A DNA stretch of 64,000 nucleotides from Palleniella intestinalis (GTDB lineage: Bacteria; Bacteroidota; Bacteroidia; Bacteroidales; Bacteroidaceae), in assembly GCF_013166595.1 (NCBI RefSeq), contig NZ_JABKKG010000002.1:310001-374000 (forward strand). Direction: 5' to 3'. Below the pieces are notes generated by a model. That model saw only the letters and a list, made by a program, of their open reading frames with translations, was not told where the DNA came from and searched no databases. Made by a program: the position numbers and the translations under genes. Below are positions 45,650-53,886 of this stretch, one piece after another (positions within the stretch are counted from its first letter, which is position 1; every line of letters starts with the position of its first letter).

Positions 45650-46219
45650 TTATTTATGGTAATCGTCAACCTCCGGCTCGGCTGCCATTGTATAGGATGA
45701 GTCATCCTCAGGACACTTGTATATTTTCGGCTTGCGCACCGTATCAAGGAATATTTCATTGAGCCTTTGCGACAACGCCATGAGTGTCTGCTCCATGCAT
45801 TTCGGCTTCAGCATGCACTCCCAGACAACAAGCACACGCCAACCGGCTTGATGATAAGCGGCGTAGTTACGGTAGTCACGCTGCCTGTTACGCGTGATTT
45901 TCCTAAGCCAAAATTCCCTATTGGTGTGCGGAATCTTGCAACAGACGCTATCCGTCAGCTCAACTACGCCATGAGTGCCGGGTTCTGTGCCTACAGCCTC
46001 AACGTTATGTCCGTGCCAAAAGCAGCCATTGACAAAGATGACGGTCTTTATCTTCCTTATGACAATGTCCGGTTTCCCCAAGAATCCACTGACATAAAGC
46101 CGGTAACGCCACCCCTCGCTCCACAGCCAACGGCGCACGACCATCTCGGGCTTCGTGTCCTTAGCCCTTATGTGCGACATGCACTTGTGCCGTTGTGTAG
46201 GAGAGAGTTTATCGGACAT
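45650..46219 (-). CDS. vsr: Very short patch repair endonuclease Vsr
   Basis: 189 residues. It nicks at T:G mismatches that arise where a methylated cytosine has deaminated. MSHIRAKDTKPEMVVRRWLW, the metal-binding Asp in LGKPDIVI and GCFWHGH are intact. The C-terminal 25 residues extend beyond the usual end. The usual partner, a 5-methylcytosine DNA methylase, is not nearby, so it is an orphan in this window. It follows the DUF3990 trio by 26 bases on the same strand. Confidence 0.93.
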   Translation of the reverse strand: MSDKLSPTQRHKCMSHIRAKDTKPEMVVRRWLWSEGWRYRLYVSGFLGKPDIVIRKIKTVIFVNGCFWHGHNVEAVGTEPGTHGVVELTDSVCCKIPHTNREFWLRKITRNRQRDYRNYAAYHQAGWRVLVVWECMLKPKCMEQTLMALSQRLNEIFLDTVRKPKIYKCPEDDSSYTMAAEPEVDDYHK

Positions 46220-46245
46220 GGTTTTGCTGTTTTGCTTATCAAGGC

Positions 46246-46464
46246 TTATTTTTGCTCCTCGTACTCACGCATAATCTCTGCCGCCAAATATTTGTCACTG
46301 CGACAATGTAAGTCTGCCACTTCGTCCTGAACAAGCTCTGCAATTTCTGAATTGTAGAATATATCAGTAGCCTCTTCAAGGGAAACTCCATACATTTGGC
46401 TCATCTCCATTATGATGCGTGCATATTTTGCATCCATCACTATCTGTTTGCTGTCATCGGTCAT
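46246..46464 (-). CDS. Small DUF3791-like protein, last gene of the DUF3990 trio
   Basis: 72 residues, helical. SLEEATDIFYNSEIAELVQD then EVADLHCRSDKYLAAEIMRE is a conserved pattern I associate with small partners of DUF3990 proteins; the exact family name is uncertain. Its start overlaps the DUF3990 stop by 4 bases (ATGA), so it is translationally coupled. A role as antitoxin or immunity partner is inference from size and coupling. Confidence 0.7.
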   Translation of the reverse strand: MTDDSKQIVMDAKYARIIMEMSQMYGVSLEEATDIFYNSEIAELVQDEVADLHCRSDKYLAAEIMREYEEQK

Positions 46465-46937
46465 AATTTCTTACTTTCAATATACGTTAGACACTGTTGC
46501 AACATACGTTCCGAACGGATACAGTATTGAATGTTAGGATGTTCAAATTTCAAACGATTCAATGCAACTTCCTGCGTAATCTGTCCATTGAAATACAAGT
46601 CAATTGTCAAAATAACTTTATCGTTCGCTATTCCACCAACCACCATATCGTATTCTTCCGTCTGCCTCCCTGAACGACAGTTTGCCACAAAATCAAGCCA
46701 TTCCTTGTCGTAAGCAAGAAACTCCCGTACCTTCCACTCATCATTGGCTGCATCCAAGGTGTAAATATTCACATAGGCATTTTGATGGCGACGAATAAAA
46801 CGCTGTGCATATTTCTCAGCCTGTTCACACATGGATGTGAGATAGAAACCACGCCCAAAATCAAGATACTCACGCGAATGCTTTGTATCAGGATTATCCA
46901 CTACTACATTTGAAGCGTGGTATAATGTCATTTTCAT
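46461..46937 (-). CDS. DUF3990 protein, ADP-ribosyltransferase-like
   Basis: 158 residues. MTLYHASNVVVDNPD (His near residue 6), LDFGRGFYLTSMCEQAEKYA (Tyr near 32) and a later acidic region resemble the H-Y-[E] pattern of ADP-ribosyltransferases, and the family is DUF3990. If active it would modify a cellular target with NAD as donor. It is squeezed between two small helical proteins with 4-base overlaps on both sides. The main alternative is an inactive ART fold. No biochemical role is established. Confidence 0.78.
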   Translation of the reverse strand: MKMTLYHASNVVVDNPDTKHSREYLDFGRGFYLTSMCEQAEKYAQRFIRRHQNAYVNIYTLDAANDEWKVREFLAYDKEWLDFVANCRSGRQTEEYDMVVGGIANDKVILTIDLYFNGQITQEVALNRLKFEHPNIQYCIRSERMLQQCLTYIESKKL

Positions 46938-47152
46938 ACCGCAAGAACTCCTTTCTCTTTCATATAGTCAATAATGTCATCAGTAAGGTAATGCGCCCCG
47001 AAAGTGTGAAGCACATCATACGATGGAATGATATAGCCATACAGTATACCGGAATCTTTCAGTTTCCGGTATACTATATTTCGTGGCATCTGCAATCGGC
47101 GTGAGACCTGCCCGATACAGAAAGTAACAAATTCTAATGTGGTCTTATTCAT
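46934..47152 (-). CDS. DUF3791 protein, first gene of the DUF3990 trio
   Basis: 72 residues. EFVTFCIGQVSRRLQMPRNI and YIIPSYDVLHTFGAHYLTDD match DUF3791. The first half looks like a compact helical, HTH-like fold, so autoregulation is possible. AAAGG stands right before its ATG. Its stop overlaps the DUF3990 start by 4 bases. The family commonly occurs beside DUF3990 genes. Confidence 0.8.
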   Translation of the reverse strand: MNKTTLEFVTFCIGQVSRRLQMPRNIVYRKLKDSGILYGYIIPSYDVLHTFGAHYLTDDIIDYMKEKGVLAV

Positions 47153-47188
47153 CCTTTATGGTGCAAAGATTATCTATCAACCTGCGAC

Positions 47189-47521
47189 TTACATGAACAA
47201 TGATGCAGAAAAATGTTTGATTACCGATATAGCAAAACCTAATACAATTGCATTGGCAAGAATGATTGGAACAGCTTTCTTTTCCTTCTTGCCAACAATT
47301 ATGACAATCGGAAGGGACATGAGAAAAGAAACTATCGGACCAACCAAGAGATGTGATACATTCAATTGCGGGAGCGTAGTGTTGAAAATGATGAACGTTG
47401 CAACTACGTACTGAACGAAAGCCGACAAACAATCTGCCTTATCCATTTTTTTTACAAGCATAGGGACTGCATCGACAATCCCAATCACTATTCCTACTAC
47501 AATAGTAAATACAGTTTCCAT
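47189..47521 (-). CDS. Small polytopic membrane protein, unrecognised
   Basis: 110 residues, with three to four hydrophobic segments (about 2-20, 37-47, 57-75 and 84-102). The short loops are basic (VKKMDKADC, GKKEKK). No family is recognised. It has its own full-consensus promoter (47559-47590) and lies 36 bases upstream of the DUF3990 trio, so it may be cotranscribed with it. Confidence 0.65.
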   Translation of the reverse strand: METVFTIVVGIVIGIVDAVPMLVKKMDKADCLSAFVQYVVATFIIFNTTLPQLNVSHLLVGPIVSFLMSLPIVIIVGKKEKKAVPIILANAIVLGFAISVIKHFSASLFM

Positions 47522-47558
47522 TGTCTTATCTTTGTTTTTTTATTTTCCATTTATAAAA

Positions 47559-47590
47559 CAAAGGTAGCTAATAAGATACAAAATACCAAA
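47559..47590 (-). promoter_or_regulatory. Promoter of the membrane protein / DUF3990 region
   Basis: TACCTTTG (47559-47566), 20 bases, TTTG (47587-47590): full consensus. Confidence 0.83.
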
Positions 47591-47600
47591 CAAAATAATG

Positions 47601-47642
47601 AAAAAATAAACAGGGACACACCAAATCATTGATGAATCCCTG
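47601..47642 (-). terminator. Terminator of the BspA-like gene
   Basis: CAGGGA/TCCCTG stem (47611-47616 with 47637-47642) followed on the minus strand by TTTATTTTTTC. The stem is short but the T-run is good. Confidence 0.6.
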
Positions 47643-47662
47643 CTTTTATAGTAAAACACCGT

Positions 47663-49261
47663 TTAGAACTTGTACTTTATAGACTGCTCACCTATCTTTA
47701 TGATGTAGATTTCACCGCATGTAAGTGCTACCGGTATGGTGGTTGCATTTTCTGTTGATTTCCCTGTGTAGAGTTGCTGCCCGGACATGTTGTAGAGACT
47801 TATTGTTTCATCAGCCGATGTACCTGCAATCTCTATGTTTTCACCAACACTACGGATTAGCAATGCACGGTCGGTATTCATATCAATAGCATCAACCCCT
47901 GTTTCTACATCTGCAGCCTTTGACCATACCAATACTGCTGTTGCAGGTTCGCTCTGACCGCTTCCACCAACTGTTGCGTATGATGTCACAAGATACTGAC
48001 CTGTCAAGGATATAGCATCACCACTTTTATGGTTGAACGTGTTTATATCATCGGAAGTTATAGTTGTATGAATCTCTGCACCCTCTGTTTCACATGTCAC
48101 AACAAGCTCGTTATTTTGGATTGTGATAGATGGAGTTGCACAACTATTGTTTTCCATTTCTATAATGTTTTCAAACTCTTTCCAATGGTTAGCTTGCTCA
48201 TATAAAGATTTGCAACCATATGGAACTAACAACTTGCATGCTTTTTTGTTTACATAGTGGAATGCAAATAGTCCGCTAGGAGAGTTACTATTATCACATA
48301 TTGGAGGATTTTTTGCTTTTACACAAATCTCCTTTATTCCCTCACTTACCAATTCTCCATCTATCCTCTCCAAGTTTTCCCCCAAAGTTATTTTTTCCAA
48401 ATTACTACAACGCAAAAAAGCTCCCTCCCCAAGAAACGTACAGTTGTTTGGCACAATTATTTCTTGGACAATTTTATTGTCACTTACGGCACGTCCTGCT
48501 ATAATTCTAGTAGTTTCCTTAAATTCTGGCATAATATCAGATTTACAAGAGAGTAATATATAGTCATTCAGGTATACCGCCTTTCTATAATCATTACAAA
48601 TTGGAGCAAACGCAAATACACTTGCTCCCATATATTCTATATTATCGCCTATAGTGATATCACTAAGAGATGTACAATTACAAAATGCCAAATGCTCAAT
48701 GCGTGTAACCGAATTTGGTATTACAATATTATTTAATACACTGCAACCTTCAAAAGCACCACAACATATTGTTGTCAACCCTTCTTGCATGGAAACAGAC
48801 TTCAGTTTACTACAATTAAAAGCATATTCTCCAATAACTATTAATGTTTTCGGAAGGGCTATAGTTGCAATGCCGCACTGTGAAAACGCTCGTTCGCCTA
48901 TTTCGGTCAATCCTTCTTGTATGGATACAGTCTTAAGTTCACGACATAAACTAAATGCACTATATCCGATAGTTGTTATTGTTTGGGGAAGCGAAATACT
49001 TGTAATACCACTACCACTAAATGCATATTCTCCAATTTCTTTAACCACATATGTGTGTCCATTATATCTAATAGACGATGGAACCGTTATATCTCCTGAA
49101 TATGCTTTGTAAAAGCTTGTATAGTCATCTCCTTCAAATGTCACTGCGACATTGTCAGAATCTAAAATATTATAAAAAACACCATTGCTTTCAATATCAT
49201 GAGCATTGACTCCTTTCACACACGCAAGAAATCCAATAATAAACAAAAACAGTCTTTTCAT
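47663..49261 (-). CDS. BspA-like leucine-rich-repeat surface protein with T9SS-type C-terminus
   Basis: 532 residues. A signal peptide ends near VKGVNA. From about 70 to 330 come LRR_5 repeats of the BspA type (e.g. VVKEIGEYAFSGSGITSISL, TEIGERAFSQCGIATIALP). Then a beta-sandwich region and a C-terminal sorting-like domain follow: ISLYNMSGQQLYTGKS, then YIIKIGEQSIKYKF. Such proteins are secreted, probably by type IX secretion, and mediate adhesion. It is transcribed alone, behind a leader of about 280 bases with a strong structure (49344-49480). Confidence 0.87.
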   Translation of the reverse strand: MKRLFLFIIGFLACVKGVNAHDIESNGVFYNILDSDNVAVTFEGDDYTSFYKAYSGDITVPSSIRYNGHTYVVKEIGEYAFSGSGITSISLPQTITTIGYSAFSLCRELKTVSIQEGLTEIGERAFSQCGIATIALPKTLIVIGEYAFNCSKLKSVSMQEGLTTICCGAFEGCSVLNNIVIPNSVTRIEHLAFCNCTSLSDITIGDNIEYMGASVFAFAPICNDYRKAVYLNDYILLSCKSDIMPEFKETTRIIAGRAVSDNKIVQEIIVPNNCTFLGEGAFLRCSNLEKITLGENLERIDGELVSEGIKEICVKAKNPPICDNSNSPSGLFAFHYVNKKACKLLVPYGCKSLYEQANHWKEFENIIEMENNSCATPSITIQNNELVVTCETEGAEIHTTITSDDINTFNHKSGDAISLTGQYLVTSYATVGGSGQSEPATAVLVWSKAADVETGVDAIDMNTDRALLIRSVGENIEIAGTSADETISLYNMSGQQLYTGKSTENATTIPVALTCGEIYIIKIGEQSIKYKF

Positions 49262-49343
49262 TTTTCATTCATGCTCCTTTACCCACAGATAAGAGCTTTT
49301 AATATTAGTTAGATACAGAAAGCGTGAGGGCTACTCACTTATC

Positions 49344-49480
49344 TTTCACTGATGAGGCGTCTGGAAAAGCCTTTGTAGTTGGATAAGAAGCAACTCTCAC
49401 GCCCGTATAGCTACGAACGCGAGAGTGTCTCTGCTGTCCTCCTACATGACTTTTAGTTTTCCAGACTTTCATCAGTGAGA
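49344..49480 (-). ncRNA. Structured 5' leader of the BspA-like gene (cis-regulatory RNA or small inserted palindrome)
   Basis: An outer helix CACTGATGA/TCATCAGTG (49347-49355 with 49469-49477) continues as TCTGGAAAA/TTTTCCAGA (49360-49368 with 49457-49465). An inner hairpin ACTCTC/GAGAGT (49393-49398 with 49421-49426) competes with pairing of CTCACG (49397-49402) to CGTGAG (49323-49328). It lies wholly inside the predicted 5' UTR. I recognise no named riboswitch. Confidence 0.55.
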
Positions 49481-49546
49481 AATTCAGTAAGACACTTTCG
49501 TGTTAATTTTCAATATGTCTGCAATGGAACAAATCCAATGCGAATG

Positions 49547-49578
49547 CAAAGTTACGTAATTTTGTAAACAATACCAAA
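49547..49578 (-). promoter_or_regulatory. Promoter of the BspA-like gene
   Basis: TAACTTTG (49547-49554), 20 bases, TTTG (49575-49578). The start site would give a leader of about 280 nt. Confidence 0.85.
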
Positions 49579-49650
49579 TATTTTTGTTACAATCTGTTCA
49601 CAGCACTCTATAAATAAAGCCTATTGAACAATGTGACTACTTATAACAGA

Positions 49651-50730
49651 TTATGCCATGTGATTCCAGCCCTGTGCTTTCAATGGGAACTCATTGTTGT
49701 CGCGTGTGACGAGGAGTTGCCCGAACTCAGGCTTTGTGATGTGGCCAATCATCTTAACGCCTTCCAATGCTTCTATCTTTGAGAGGTCGCCGATAGGGAC
49801 GGTGAAGAGGAGTTCATAGTCCTCGCCGCCGTTGAGGGCGCAGGTTGTAAGGTTCATGTTGAACTCTTCGGCTGTCACAGCAACCTGATAGTCGATAGGA
49901 ATGTTCTTCTCATAGACACGGCAACCACAGCCCGACTGTCGGCAGATGTGCATCAGTTCGGAAGAAAGTCCATCGGAAATGTCCATCATCGCTGTCGGTC
50001 GGATGCCGGCTTTGCGCAGAGTCTCGATGATGTCGCCACGTGCTTCCGGCTTCAACTGACGCTCAAGGAGATACTCTTTGCCTGCGAAATCAGGTGAGAA
50101 GGCAAGCATCTCGATTTGCTTGCACTGCTCCGCCTTGTCGGTATATTTAGCCTGTATCTCGCGAATCTGCTGATAATAGACAGATTTCTCACGCTCAAGA
50201 ATCTGCAATCCCATATATGCCGCACCGAGGTCGCCTGTCACACAGATGAGGTCTGTATCCTTTGCGCCGGAACGATAGACAATGTCCTCCTTGCGTGCAG
50301 TGCCAATGCAGGTGATGCTTATTGCAAGACCTGTAAGCGAGGATGTTGTATCGCCGCCTACAATGTCGATGTTCCATTTGTCACAAGCAAGGCGCAGACC
50401 ATTGTAAAAGTCCTCGATGTCCTCAACAGTGAAGCGTTTTGATAGAGCTATGGAGACAGTCATTTGACGCGGTGTGCCGTTCATGGCAAAGATGTCGGAG
50501 ATGTTCACCATCGCACTCTTGTAGCCCAGTTGCTGCATGCTTATGTATGTAAGGTCGAAATGCACACCCTCCATGAGCATATCCGTTGTGACAAGAGTCT
50601 GTTCGTCACTGTTTCCGGCTATCACGGCACAGTCGTCACCGGCACTCTTCAAGGTGGAAGGGTTCTTTATCTCAATGTCTTTCGTAAGGCGTTCGATAAG
50701 TCCGAATTCGCCAAGTTCTTTTATTTCCAT
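49651..50730 (-). CDS. thiL: Thiamine-monophosphate kinase
   Basis: 359 residues. It makes thiamine pyrophosphate from the monophosphate. FGLIERLTKD, SAGDDCAVI, the magnesium site VTTDMLMEGVHFDL and IVGGDTTSS are typical. LAFSPDFAGKEY is a variant middle region that differs from enterobacterial ThiL. It is the third gene of the sppA-lpxK-thiL run and starts 3 bases after lpxK. Confidence 0.95.
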   Translation of the reverse strand: MEIKELGEFGLIERLTKDIEIKNPSTLKSAGDDCAVIAGNSDEQTLVTTDMLMEGVHFDLTYISMQQLGYKSAMVNISDIFAMNGTPRQMTVSIALSKRFTVEDIEDFYNGLRLACDKWNIDIVGGDTTSSLTGLAISITCIGTARKEDIVYRSGAKDTDLICVTGDLGAAYMGLQILEREKSVYYQQIREIQAKYTDKAEQCKQIEMLAFSPDFAGKEYLLERQLKPEARGDIIETLRKAGIRPTAMMDISDGLSSELMHICRQSGCGCRVYEKNIPIDYQVAVTAEEFNMNLTTCALNGGEDYELLFTVPIGDLSKIEALEGVKMIGHITKPEFGQLLVTRDNNEFPLKAQGWNHMA

Positions 50731-50733
50731 ATA

Positions 50734-51900
50734 CTATCTGAAGTTTATTTTACTTTTTTCTGACACCTTTTCCGAATCCTTCAATCGGGCAAGGATAGAG
50801 TTTTTGGAGTTTTTCTGAAGATACGACAAGATGAATTCGTCAAACTCTTCTGCACCGTCCAACATGAATCCTATCTCTATCGGCAGTGCAAGGATGTTCC
50901 TTCGCACCGCATCCGACAGTCCGTCAATGTCTTTCAGGCGTGCCGCATCTTTCTCGGTAGTAATGATTATCCGCGGTTCCGGTATGGTGTCAAAGAGATT
51001 GTTTATCTTGTCAATGTCCTTGTCAGTGAACCTGTGATGGTCGCTGAAGGTCATCGGGGTGATGTTCTTTGTGTATTTCCCAAGGTCGAGCAGCAGTTGC
51101 TGCGGTGAGGCTATACCTGTCAGGGCAACGATGTTGTGCTTCTCCGATATGTCTTCAAGTCGCATGGCATTGCCTTCCGGGAACACCGGATAAAGTGCGC
51201 CATAGTTCAGGGTCGTAAAGAAAAGTTTCTGGTACGGTCGAAGGTCCATGGCTTTCTTTATGACACGAAACTCCATCGGGCGCAAGTCCTTAGGGCATTT
51301 GGTGACAATGACAATGTCCGCACGCTCTTTCCCGCTCTTCGGCTCACGCAAGCGTCCTGCCGGGAGCAGTTTATCATAGACTATCAGGCGGTGGTAATCA
51401 ACAAGGAGGATGTTAACTCCCGGCTTCACATAGCGGTGCTGATAGGCGTCATCAAGGATTATGACATCCGTATCGTCAGTCGCTTTGTCATGTCGCAACC
51501 GTTCTATTCCCTCACAGCGGTTGGCATCCACGGCTATGTAGGCACGGTTCTTATCTGTATCGGCACCGTATTTCATATACATCTGACACGGTTCGTCGCC
51601 AATGTCTGCGGATGTCATGTTGCCTTCGGCAAGGACATACCCTCGTGTCTTCCGTTTGTAGCCACGCGAAAGGACTGCCACCCTCACACGCTTCCGCAGC
51701 AGGCGCACAAGATATTCCACATGCGGAGTCTTTCCCGCCCCTCCGACGGTGATGTTTCCGACGGAGATTATCGGGATTGTGAAACTACGGCTGCGTAGTA
51801 TTCCCATCTCGAAGAGCATATTACGGAATCTGACACCCATGCCGTAGAGCCAGCTCAATGGTGTCAATGCCTTATAAATCTTTATGAAATCACCTTCCAT
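50734..51900 (-). CDS. lpxK: Tetraacyldisaccharide 4'-kinase
   Basis: 388 residues from ATG 51900. It phosphorylates the lipid A precursor at the inner membrane. The Walker A site is VGNITVGGAGKTPHVEYL near 47; the hydrophobic N-terminus (KALTPLSWLYGMGVRFRN) and DDAYQHRYV also fit the family. I prefer 51900 over the in-frame start at 51942, because MEGDFIKIYKAL begins the family-like sequence. The extension has no counterpart I recognise. Confidence 0.94.
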   Translation of the reverse strand: MEGDFIKIYKALTPLSWLYGMGVRFRNMLFEMGILRSRSFTIPIISVGNITVGGAGKTPHVEYLVRLLRKRVRVAVLSRGYKRKTRGYVLAEGNMTSADIGDEPCQMYMKYGADTDKNRAYIAVDANRCEGIERLRHDKATDDTDVIILDDAYQHRYVKPGVNILLVDYHRLIVYDKLLPAGRLREPKSGKERADIVIVTKCPKDLRPMEFRVIKKAMDLRPYQKLFFTTLNYGALYPVFPEGNAMRLEDISEKHNIVALTGIASPQQLLLDLGKYTKNITPMTFSDHHRFTDKDIDKINNLFDTIPEPRIIITTEKDAARLKDIDGLSDAVRRNILALPIEIGFMLDGAEEFDEFILSYLQKNSKNSILARLKDSEKVSEKSKINFR

Positions 51901-52020
51901 ATTTATATGAGAAACCGGCAGGCAGTGTCTTTGTATGGGCACTTGCCCGCCGGGCTTTAATGTGGCTGCCGTCTGTTGGAGCAGCCAAAGTAGTGGGGTT
52001 ATTGTATTAACAAGTGAGGA

Positions 52021-53805
52021 TTACTTCATCTCAAGGAAATATGGCATACGTGCCTGAACAGGAGACTGTTCGTTGACAGTGCGCATCAGCATAAACGGTT
52101 CATAGTACGAACCAAGAGCGAGACGCAACTGCTCGTCAAGAGCGCTGCCTGTTCCGCCACTGATTTTGTTAAAGAGCTGAGACATCATGTCTGGCATGGC
52201 AGGATAATCCACAGTCTTGTAGTCATTGATCTTAGCCAGTTGAGCAGCTTTCTTCACTGCATCATCAAGTCCACCAAGCTGGTCGACAAGTCCGTTCTTC
52301 AAACCGTCAGTGGCAAGCCAAACCCTACCCTGTGCAAGCTCTTCCACTTTCTCAACCTTCATCTTGCGTCCGTCAGCAACACGTTTGCGGAAAAGGGCGT
52401 ATCCTTCATTTATCCATGTCTGCATGGCAGCAATCTCGTCAGCAGTGAGAGGGCGTGACATGGCCACAGGAGAGAATGTGGAGTTAGCGTTTGTCTTGAC
52501 CTCATCGTAGTGGAACTTCAGTTTCTGTGTCATCAAGCCTGTCAAATCAGGGAATGCGCCAAAGATTCCGATAGAACCTGTGATAGTGTTTGGCTGGGCA
52601 ACAATCCATGAAGCGTTGCATGACATGTAGTAACCACCGGAAGCAGCACATCCGCCCATGGAGACAACAACCGGCTTCACTTTCTTCAACTCTGAGATGT
52701 AGTGCCACATCTGCTCGGAAGCATAAGCATCACCACCGGGAGAGTTGATACGCAGGACTACAGCTTTCACACCATCGTCCTTGGCAAGTTTCTCAAGGTC
52801 CTTGCACACATCCTTGCCTACAATCTGTGTTGTGCCGCCCATGGCGAAGCCTTGTACCGGATGCTGTACAATCGAGCCCTCACAGTAGTACACAGCAATC
52901 TCGTTGTCAGACTTGTTCTTTACTGGGACATTCTTCATCGCAGCGACACTGAGCTGGTTTATCTCCTTGTCAGCGTCTACTCCGAGAAGTTTCTTCACCT
53001 CTGCCTTCACCTGGTCGGCATACAGCATACCGTCGACAAGTTTCTGAGCTTTGAGAGTCTTGGTTGTGCCCATGACCGTAAAACCATCAGCTATCTTATT
53101 GAGTTCTGCGACACTGATTTTGCGTGAAGCAGAGATGTCCTTCAGAATATTCTGCCACATGCCGTTGATGTATGCGGAGACTTGCTCACGGTTAGCGTCA
53201 GACATTTTCTCCTCTGTGTACATCTCTGTGGCACTCTTGTATGTGCCCACCTTTATTATATTGTACTTCACACCGAACATCGCCATGAAATCCTTGACAT
53301 ACATTGGCTGTGCACCGATGCCATGGAAGTCAAGATGACCATAAGGATTGATATACACCTTATCGGCTACAGAAGCAAGATAGTATGCTCCTTGTGTGAA
53401 ATACTCGCCATAAGCGACAATCCACTTCTTCTTAGCCTTGAATTCCTTCAGTTTATTGCGTATCTCCTGAATGGTAGCATTGTCAGTGGAAAGTGTACCG
53501 GTTTCGATGTAGATTCCTTTAATGTCATCATTGTCCTTTGCCTTGTCAATAGCAGAAAGGATGTCATTGAGTCCTAATGACAGTCCTTCGTCTCCAAGCA
53601 ATCCTGCGAATGGGTCATCAGCACCCTGTTCATTTATCTGTCCCCGGAGATTGAGGACAAGCACCGAGTTATCCTTAACCTCAGTCTCCGTTGACGATGA
53701 TGCTGCCATGCCAATAAGGCTGATAATGGAGAATGCAATGAAAATACCTATGCAAAGGAATACGCCGAATACTGTGGCGAGAATGTTCTTAAAAAAATCT
53801 TTCAT
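52021..53805 (-). CDS. sppA: Signal peptide peptidase SppA, 67-kDa type
   Basis: 594 residues. It digests cleaved signal peptides at the periplasmic face of the inner membrane. A single N-terminal anchor covers about 8-32. The catalytic Lys is in VGTYKSATEMY near 205 and the nucleophile Ser in GGCAASGGYYMS near 393, both present in tandem S49 domains. It begins the run with lpxK and thiL (120-base gap to lpxK). A palindromic terminator upstream insulates it from the mutase genes. Confidence 0.95.
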   Translation of the reverse strand: MKDFFKNILATVFGVFLCIGIFIAFSIISLIGMAASSSTETEVKDNSVLVLNLRGQINEQGADDPFAGLLGDEGLSLGLNDILSAIDKAKDNDDIKGIYIETGTLSTDNATIQEIRNKLKEFKAKKKWIVAYGEYFTQGAYYLASVADKVYINPYGHLDFHGIGAQPMYVKDFMAMFGVKYNIIKVGTYKSATEMYTEEKMSDANREQVSAYINGMWQNILKDISASRKISVAELNKIADGFTVMGTTKTLKAQKLVDGMLYADQVKAEVKKLLGVDADKEINQLSVAAMKNVPVKNKSDNEIAVYYCEGSIVQHPVQGFAMGGTTQIVGKDVCKDLEKLAKDDGVKAVVLRINSPGGDAYASEQMWHYISELKKVKPVVVSMGGCAASGGYYMSCNASWIVAQPNTITGSIGIFGAFPDLTGLMTQKLKFHYDEVKTNANSTFSPVAMSRPLTADEIAAMQTWINEGYALFRKRVADGRKMKVEKVEELAQGRVWLATDGLKNGLVDQLGGLDDAVKKAAQLAKINDYKTVDYPAMPDMMSQLFNKISGGTGSALDEQLRLALGSYYEPFMLMRTVNEQSPVQARMPYFLEMK

Positions 53806-53839
53806 CGTTTTTGCTTTTTATAAAACCTGTAACAGATTA

Positions 53840-53872
53840 CGCTGAGGTCTTCGGATTCCGAAGGCCTCAGCG
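53840..53872. terminator. Terminator between the mutase operon and sppA
   Basis: A 15-bp stem (53840-53854 with 53858-53872, one G-T) with a 3-nt loop, just after the mutase stop. The T-run lies on the + side, so it is a strong hairpin with an atypical orientation for the minus strand. Confidence 0.7.
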
Positions 53873-53886
53873 TTTTTGTGTTTATG

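Noticed and set aside
49347..49370. Hammerhead ribozyme core (CTGATGA ... GGAAAA)
   Set aside because: The sequence between the two motifs cannot form stem II, and the motifs occur on both strands simply because the region is an inverted repeat.
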